From: B8-G4 sp033720735
Lineage (GTDB): Bacteria; Bacteroidota; Bacteroidia; Chitinophagales; Saprospiraceae
Reading direction: 5' to 3'
NCBI GenBank assembly: GCA_033720735.1
Contig: JAWWBX010000066.1
Coordinates: 1 to 17,681 of the forward strand
DNA length: 17,681 bases
Each line of letters opens with the position of its first letter. Positions within the stretch are counted from its first letter, which is position 1. Below, in pieces: positions 14,057-17,681 of the stretch. Position numbers and translations under genes: made by a program. The notes under the pieces were generated by a model. It did no database searches and had not been told where the DNA came from. It worked only from the letters and a program-made list of their open reading frames with translations.

Positions 14057-15364
14057 CTAATCGACCACGGGCTTCCGGCGGAGCAGTGGGTGGTTTACCA
14101 GGTAGGTGGTCCGCTGGCGCATCAGCTCGGCGATCCCGATGATCGAGCGTTCCCGGGCTGAGCGCTTGACAGTTTCGTGCAAGCTCCGGTCAAAATCCTC
14201 AGAACTGAAGAAGCCATGGGTCTCACGCTGGATCCACGGACGCAGCGATGCCTGAAGGGTGTCGGCCACGGCGAGGTACCGGTCGTTGGCAAACCAGTCC
14301 TCAACCACCTGCCCGAGGCACTGGTAATAGATCTCCCGGAACGCCTCCACCTGGAGAAGGCGCGTAAGCAAGGGGCGGTTGTCCAGTTTCTCACGCGCAT
14401 GGACGATGGGGCTCAGCTTGATCATGTCGGGGATGTCGACCTTGACCCCCTCCTTGAGTCCTGTGAAGCCGCCGAAAGCGAGGTTGAGGTCCCAGATCAG
14501 CGGGTGGTACAGGCCGGCTGCATCCTGGTACATGAAGTAGTTGTGGCTGAAAATGCCCAGGTAGCTGTCCAGATTGACCATGACGTTGTTGAGGGCGTGC
14601 ATCCACAGCACCTGCTCCACATTGATCAGGTTGCCGACATGCTCGGGATGCTCTTCGAGGGCCAGTGCCAGGGTGATCAGGCCATCCCAGTGCTCCGGTT
14701 TGTCGACCTCATACAGTCCTTCATAGCACCGGGCCTCCTCGCCCAGGTATTCCAGGCTGGCAAACGACCCGCGCGGACATCCTGGCGGTGGCCGGTTGAC
14801 GCGCTGGATATCCCATTCACATTTGATGAGCACCCCGTCGTCCGAGCCAAAATGCCGTTTGAGCATGGGTTTTTCGATGCCCTCCGTCGCAGTATACACG
14901 CCGAGGTACTCGTCGTTGACCCATACGATGGCCGCACAGACCCGGGGCACGGGCATGTATGTGCCCACGATCCGGAATCCCAGCAATTCGCGGATCGCCG
15001 ATGGGTCGCGATAATTGTTGGACAACCGCAATTCGCGATAGCCGCCGCCAAACTTGTCCCCTTTGCGCGTCTTGAGATGGAACGGCAGTTTCAGGATCCC
15101 GGCCTTGACCGCGCCGTGGAAAGAACTGTTGCCCTTGTACCGCACACGCACGCTGTCATGCCCATTCCCACCCACTTGCACCGTGGCCAGCAGTCCCGCT
15201 TTGTCCTGCGACAGTTTCTGTTGTTTGAGAATGTCGTGCCAGTCGCCTTCCTGGAAATGGATGCGCACCTCCATGATCTCTGCATCGAAGATATCCTGTG
15301 CTGCCAGGCGGGCGATCAACATCAGGCACAGGCCGGGGAGGAGAACGAGTTTATGCCAGTGCAT
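14057..15364 (-). CDS. CotH kinase-like family protein, secreted
   Basis: 435 residues from ATG 15364, which gives a signal peptide (MHWHKLVLLPGLCLMLIARLAAQ); an upstream ATG at 15409 does not. CotH-family hallmarks appear in order: the N-terminal VRVRYKGNSSF (about 72-82), LRLSNNYRDPSAIRELLGFRI (about 112-132), VWVNDEYLGVYTATEGI (about 147-163), NLDSYLGIFSHNYFMYQD (about 264-281) and HPLIWDLNLAFGG (about 287-299). The last two match the metal/catalytic Asp motifs of the atypical protein kinase fold described for spore coat CotH. Secreted bacterial members of this family are common, but their substrates are not established. It is divergent from the DUF5916 gene, and its 3' end leads into the peptide cassettes on the same strand. 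Confidence 0.9.
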   Translation of the reverse strand: MHWHKLVLLPGLCLMLIARLAAQDIFDAEIMEVRIHFQEGDWHDILKQQKLSQDKAGLLATVQVGGNGHDSVRVRYKGNSSFHGAVKAGILKLPFHLKTRKGDKFGGGYRELRLSNNYRDPSAIRELLGFRIVGTYMPVPRVCAAIVWVNDEYLGVYTATEGIEKPMLKRHFGSDDGVLIKCEWDIQRVNRPPPGCPRGSFASLEYLGEEARCYEGLYEVDKPEHWDGLITLALALEEHPEHVGNLINVEQVLWMHALNNVMVNLDSYLGIFSHNYFMYQDAAGLYHPLIWDLNLAFGGFTGLKEGVKVDIPDMIKLSPIVHAREKLDNRPLLTRLLQVEAFREIYYQCLGQVVEDWFANDRYLAVADTLQASLRPWIQRETHGFFSSEDFDRSLHETVKRSARERSIIGIAELMRQRTTYLVNHPLLRRKPVVD

Positions 15365-15395
15365 GGTTGAAGTTACTGGTTTCCCAAGGTTCGGA

Positions 15396-15430
15396 GCCAC
15401 AGATTGCACAGATTAACACAGTATTGTGGC
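15396..15430. repeat. Short 9-nt tandem repeat framed by a 6-bp inverted repeat
   Basis: CACAGATT occurs at 15398-15405 and 15407-15414 with a third partial ACACAG copy. GCCACA (15396-15401) and TGTGGC (15425-15430) frame them. Similar CACAGATT-type strings occur scattered in many environmental genomes as I recall; this copy lies in the 118-nt divergent spacer. Confidence 0.45.
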
Positions 15431-15474
15431 ACCCTTTAGCATGTGAGGCATGATTGCGTCAATGAATGATTAAT

Positions 15475-15488
15475 TTTCACATGTGAAA
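15475..15488. promoter_or_regulatory. 14-bp perfect palindrome across the start of the DUF5916 gene
   Basis: TTTCACATGTGAAA is perfectly self-complementary and contains the GTG start codon (15483). Its position would let a dimeric regulator or an RNA fold hide the start. This is only a candidate site. Confidence 0.3.
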
Positions 15489-17681
15489 GGCAGACTGAGC
15501 ATTCTGATCACTCTGGCCTGTGCGCTTGTTACTTCCATGTTGGCCCAGCCTGCTGGAGACCCCATCCCGGTGCAACGCATCAACGGCGAACGGGTATTTG
15601 ACGGCAAGATCGACGAGCCCTTCTGGCAGACGATCACCCCGCTCCCGCTGATCATGCAGATCCCCACCTTCCTCGGTGAGATGACCGAGCAGACCGAGAT
15701 CCGTCTCGCGTATGACGACGAGTACTTCTACATCTCGGGGCAAATGCTCGACAGCGAAGCAGACCGCATCATGGCCAACTCGAAGAAGCGCGATGCTCTT
15801 ACCGGCAGTACGGCCTGGTTTGGCTGCGTCCTCGACACCTACAATGACAACGAGAACGCCCTGGGCTTCTTCACCACGCCCACAGGGCTGCGCCTCGACG
15901 CGGCGATCTTCAACGATGCCGATGGTGATTTTCCCATTAATGTCAGCTGGAACAACTTCTGGGACGCCGCAGTCAGCCGGGACGACAAGGGCTGGTATGC
16001 CGAGCTCCGCATCCCCTTCTCCAGCCTCGCCTTTCAGCCGGTTGACGGACGCGTGGTGATGGGGATCTCGACCTGGCGCTATATTGCCAGGAAGAGCGAG
16101 GCACACATGTTTCCTGCCATCCCACCCTCCTTTGGCGACTGGAGCGGCTGGAAGCCCTCGCAAATGCATGAGATCGTGCTCGAGGACATCGAGGCCAAAC
16201 GCCCCTTCTACATTACGCCCTACATCCTGGGGGGTGTGACGGACGTCAATGAACTCAATGATGCGGAAACAGCGTATCTCAACGACACGGATCCCACCCT
16301 CGATCTCGGGTTGGACCTCAAGTACGGACTGAGCAACAACTGGACACTCGATATCAGCGCCAATACGGACTTTGCACAGGTGGAGGCTGACGACCAGCAG
16401 GTCAACCTCACGCGCTTCGACCTGTTCTTTCCTGAGAAGCGCCTGTTTTTCCAGGAGCGCTCAGGCGTCTTCGATTACAATTTCGGGCGTCAGGACAAGC
16501 TCTTTTACAGCCGGCGGATCGGCATTGACGAGGATGGCGTGCCCATCCCGATTTACGGAGGCGCCCGCATCGTCGGCCGCACCGGCAACCTCGACGTGGG
16601 CTTCCTCAATATGCAGACAGCCCGCAAGGACACCATCAATGCGGAGAACTTCTCGGTACTGCGCGTCAAGCAGCGCATCATCAACGAGCAGTCCGACGCT
16701 GGCTTGATCGTGACCAACCGCATGGACCTGAAGGGCCAATACAACACGACCTACGGGTTGGATGCCACGATCAAAGTCTTCAGGAAACATCAGGACTTCC
16801 TCAGTTTGCGGCTGGCCCAGACCTTTGCCGACAGCAATGCCAACGAGGTGTTCTCGCTCGACCCGTCGCGTCTATGGATCAGTTTGTCGCGGCGTTCCAT
16901 GGAGGGCTTCAGCTATGGCACCAGTATCTCGCGTGCGGGGCGCGACTTCGACCCGGCCATGGGCTTTGAGTCGCGGGAAGACTACACGCGTTTTGGCAAC
17001 CGCCTGAGCTATACCTGGTATCCCGGCGAGGAATCCGGGATCTTCCGGCATGGCTTTTCGTCAGGCGGCACAATCCACTGGAGCAATGCGCGCAATGCAC
17101 TCGAGTCACTCGGCTGGCGACTGGAATATTCGTTGCAGACCCGGGACAACTGGTTTGTGGGAGCACGCGTGCGCCCAGCGATCGAGCGGATCAACGAGGA
17201 GTTTGAGCTGTCCGATGACGTGGTCATTCCTCCCGGCGACTATGCGTTCTGGTCCGGTGAGTTCGATGTCGGTACGCCCTTCTCCGCGCCACTGTGGGCG
17301 ATTGCGACGTTTGGTTGGGGCAAGTTTTACGATGGCGACCAGTTCTCGGTCTTTCTCAATCCGACCTTCAATGTCTCTCCCAGCCTGGAACTGACCGGTA
17401 CCTACCAGTACAATCGGATCAAGTTTGACACGCGGGGTGATCTCTTCAATGTGCACCTGGGACGCCTCAGCGTGCTGGCAATGTTCAGCACCAAGCTGTC
17501 GATCTCGGCCCTGCTCCAGTACAACAGCCTCGACAAGGTGTACTCGGGCAACATCCGCCTGCGCTACAACCCGCGCGAGGGCAATGACCTGTACCTGGTC
17601 TTCAACAGCAATATCAATACTGACCGGTTTCGTGAACTGCCCGTGCTGCCGAAGAGCAACGAGCGGGCGTTGCTTGTGAAG
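15483..17681 (+). CDS. DUF5916 outer-membrane protein with N-terminal CBM9-like domain, 3' end outside the window
   Basis: 733 codons are present and no stop is reached. The start is the GTG at 15483: it gives a signal peptide (MKGRLSILITLACALVTSML-AQ), while the first in-frame ATG (15537) falls at its cleavage end. Residues about 30-230 form the CBM9-like domain: INGERVFDGKIDEPFWQ, then EIRLAYDDEYFYISGQM and WYAELRIPFSSLAF. The rest is the DUF5916 beta-barrel-like region with the family hallmark FDLFFPEKRLFFQERSGVF and many amphipathic strands (GWRLEYSLQTRDNWFVGARV). The last visible part (NDLYLVFNSNINTD ... ERALLVK) resembles the family's C-terminal end, so probably only a dozen or so residues are missing. 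An outer-membrane location is inferred. The function of the family is not established. Confidence 0.9.
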   Translation, partial: MKGRLSILITLACALVTSMLAQPAGDPIPVQRINGERVFDGKIDEPFWQTITPLPLIMQIPTFLGEMTEQTEIRLAYDDEYFYISGQMLDSEADRIMANSKKRDALTGSTAWFGCVLDTYNDNENALGFFTTPTGLRLDAAIFNDADGDFPINVSWNNFWDAAVSRDDKGWYAELRIPFSSLAFQPVDGRVVMGISTWRYIARKSEAHMFPAIPPSFGDWSGWKPSQMHEIVLEDIEAKRPFYITPYILGGVTDVNELNDAETAYLNDTDPTLDLGLDLKYGLSNNWTLDISANTDFAQVEADDQQVNLTRFDLFFPEKRLFFQERSGVFDYNFGRQDKLFYSRRIGIDEDGVPIPIYGGARIVGRTGNLDVGFLNMQTARKDTINAENFSVLRVKQRIINEQSDAGLIVTNRMDLKGQYNTTYGLDATIKVFRKHQDFLSLRLAQTFADSNANEVFSLDPSRLWISLSRRSMEGFSYGTSISRAGRDFDPAMGFESREDYTRFGNRLSYTWYPGEESGIFRHGFSSGGTIHWSNARNALESLGWRLEYSLQTRDNWFVGARVRPAIERINEEFELSDDVVIPPGDYAFWSGEFDVGTPFSAPLWAIATFGWGKFYDGDQFSVFLNPTFNVSPSLELTGTYQYNRIKFDTRGDLFNVHLGRLSVLAMFSTKLSISALLQYNSLDKVYSGNIRLRYNPREGNDLYLVFNSNINTDRFRELPVLPKSNERALLVK

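Noticed and set aside
14177..15370. A 397-codon plus-strand open frame antisense to the CotH-like gene
   Set aside because: The minus-strand protein has clear CotH motifs and a signal peptide; the plus-strand frame has no recognisable domain and reflects GC-rich codon bias.
15477..16169. 230-codon minus-strand frame at the start of the DUF5916 gene
   Set aside because: It is antisense to a gene with clear CBM9/DUF5916 motifs and has no domain of its own.

Overview
The window reads as a piece of a chromosome from a Bacteroidota bacterium, most likely a Saprospiria/Lewinella-type environmental lineage. The strongest pointers are two large secreted proteins on the minus strand. One ends in a type A Por secretion (T9SS) sorting domain and the other in a gliding-motility-type (CHU_C, type B) sorting domain. 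A DUF5916/CBM9 outer-membrane protein, a CotH-family protein, several lipoproteins with short Bacteroidota-type signal peptides, and TAnnTTTG-like promoter boxes agree with this. The lineage is inferred from family content only; no rRNA or tRNA gene is visible.

Layout. 1-1878 (+): the 3' part of a SAM methyltransferase, then an unknown lipoprotein translationally coupled (ATGA) to a YdeI/DUF1905 protein. 1901-4719 (-): a hairpin terminator and a large metzincin protease with a GEVED domain, three near-identical Cys-rich repeats and a T9SS tail. 4984-5732 (+): two tandem paralogous small lipoproteins. 5737-7689 (-): a propeller/DUF11-like adhesin-type protein with a type B sorting domain. 7819-9516 (-): a tight three-gene operon of a TolB-like lipoprotein, a 46-residue membrane protein and a four-helix membrane protein. 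9592-10863 (+): an M28 peptidase with a PDZ domain. 10868-11668 (-): a secreted protein made of two copies of one domain. 11834-12654 (+): a VOC protein coupled to a DoxX protein, closed by a terminator that overlaps the stop codon. 14057-15364 (-): a CotH-family protein. 15483-17681 (+): a DUF5916 protein cut by the window end.

The unusual part is 12655-14056, which lacks conventional genes. On the minus strand it holds two tandem, diverged copies of one cassette. Each copy has a conserved block of about 190 nt upstream of a start codon, a short single-helix peptide gene (60 and 50 codons), a variable stretch, and a conserved AAATGA-plus-hairpin end. Control regions and ends are recognisably the same in both copies, while the peptide bodies are almost unrelated beyond M-(E/K)-R-(T/S) and a hydrophobic helix. 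The proximal copy also carries a large inverted repeat and two more hairpins. I recognise no described system here. A family of co-regulated small exported or membrane peptides, or a peptide/RNA unit, is the best working idea.

Much of the rest is secretion and cell-envelope biology: a T9SS-exported protease and adhesin, a periplasmic or surface peptidase, lipoproteins and an outer-membrane protein, which suits a polymer-degrading, surface-attached lifestyle. The genes are mostly single or in pairs, and two convergent pairs (5732/5737 and 10863/10868) are separated by only 4 nt.
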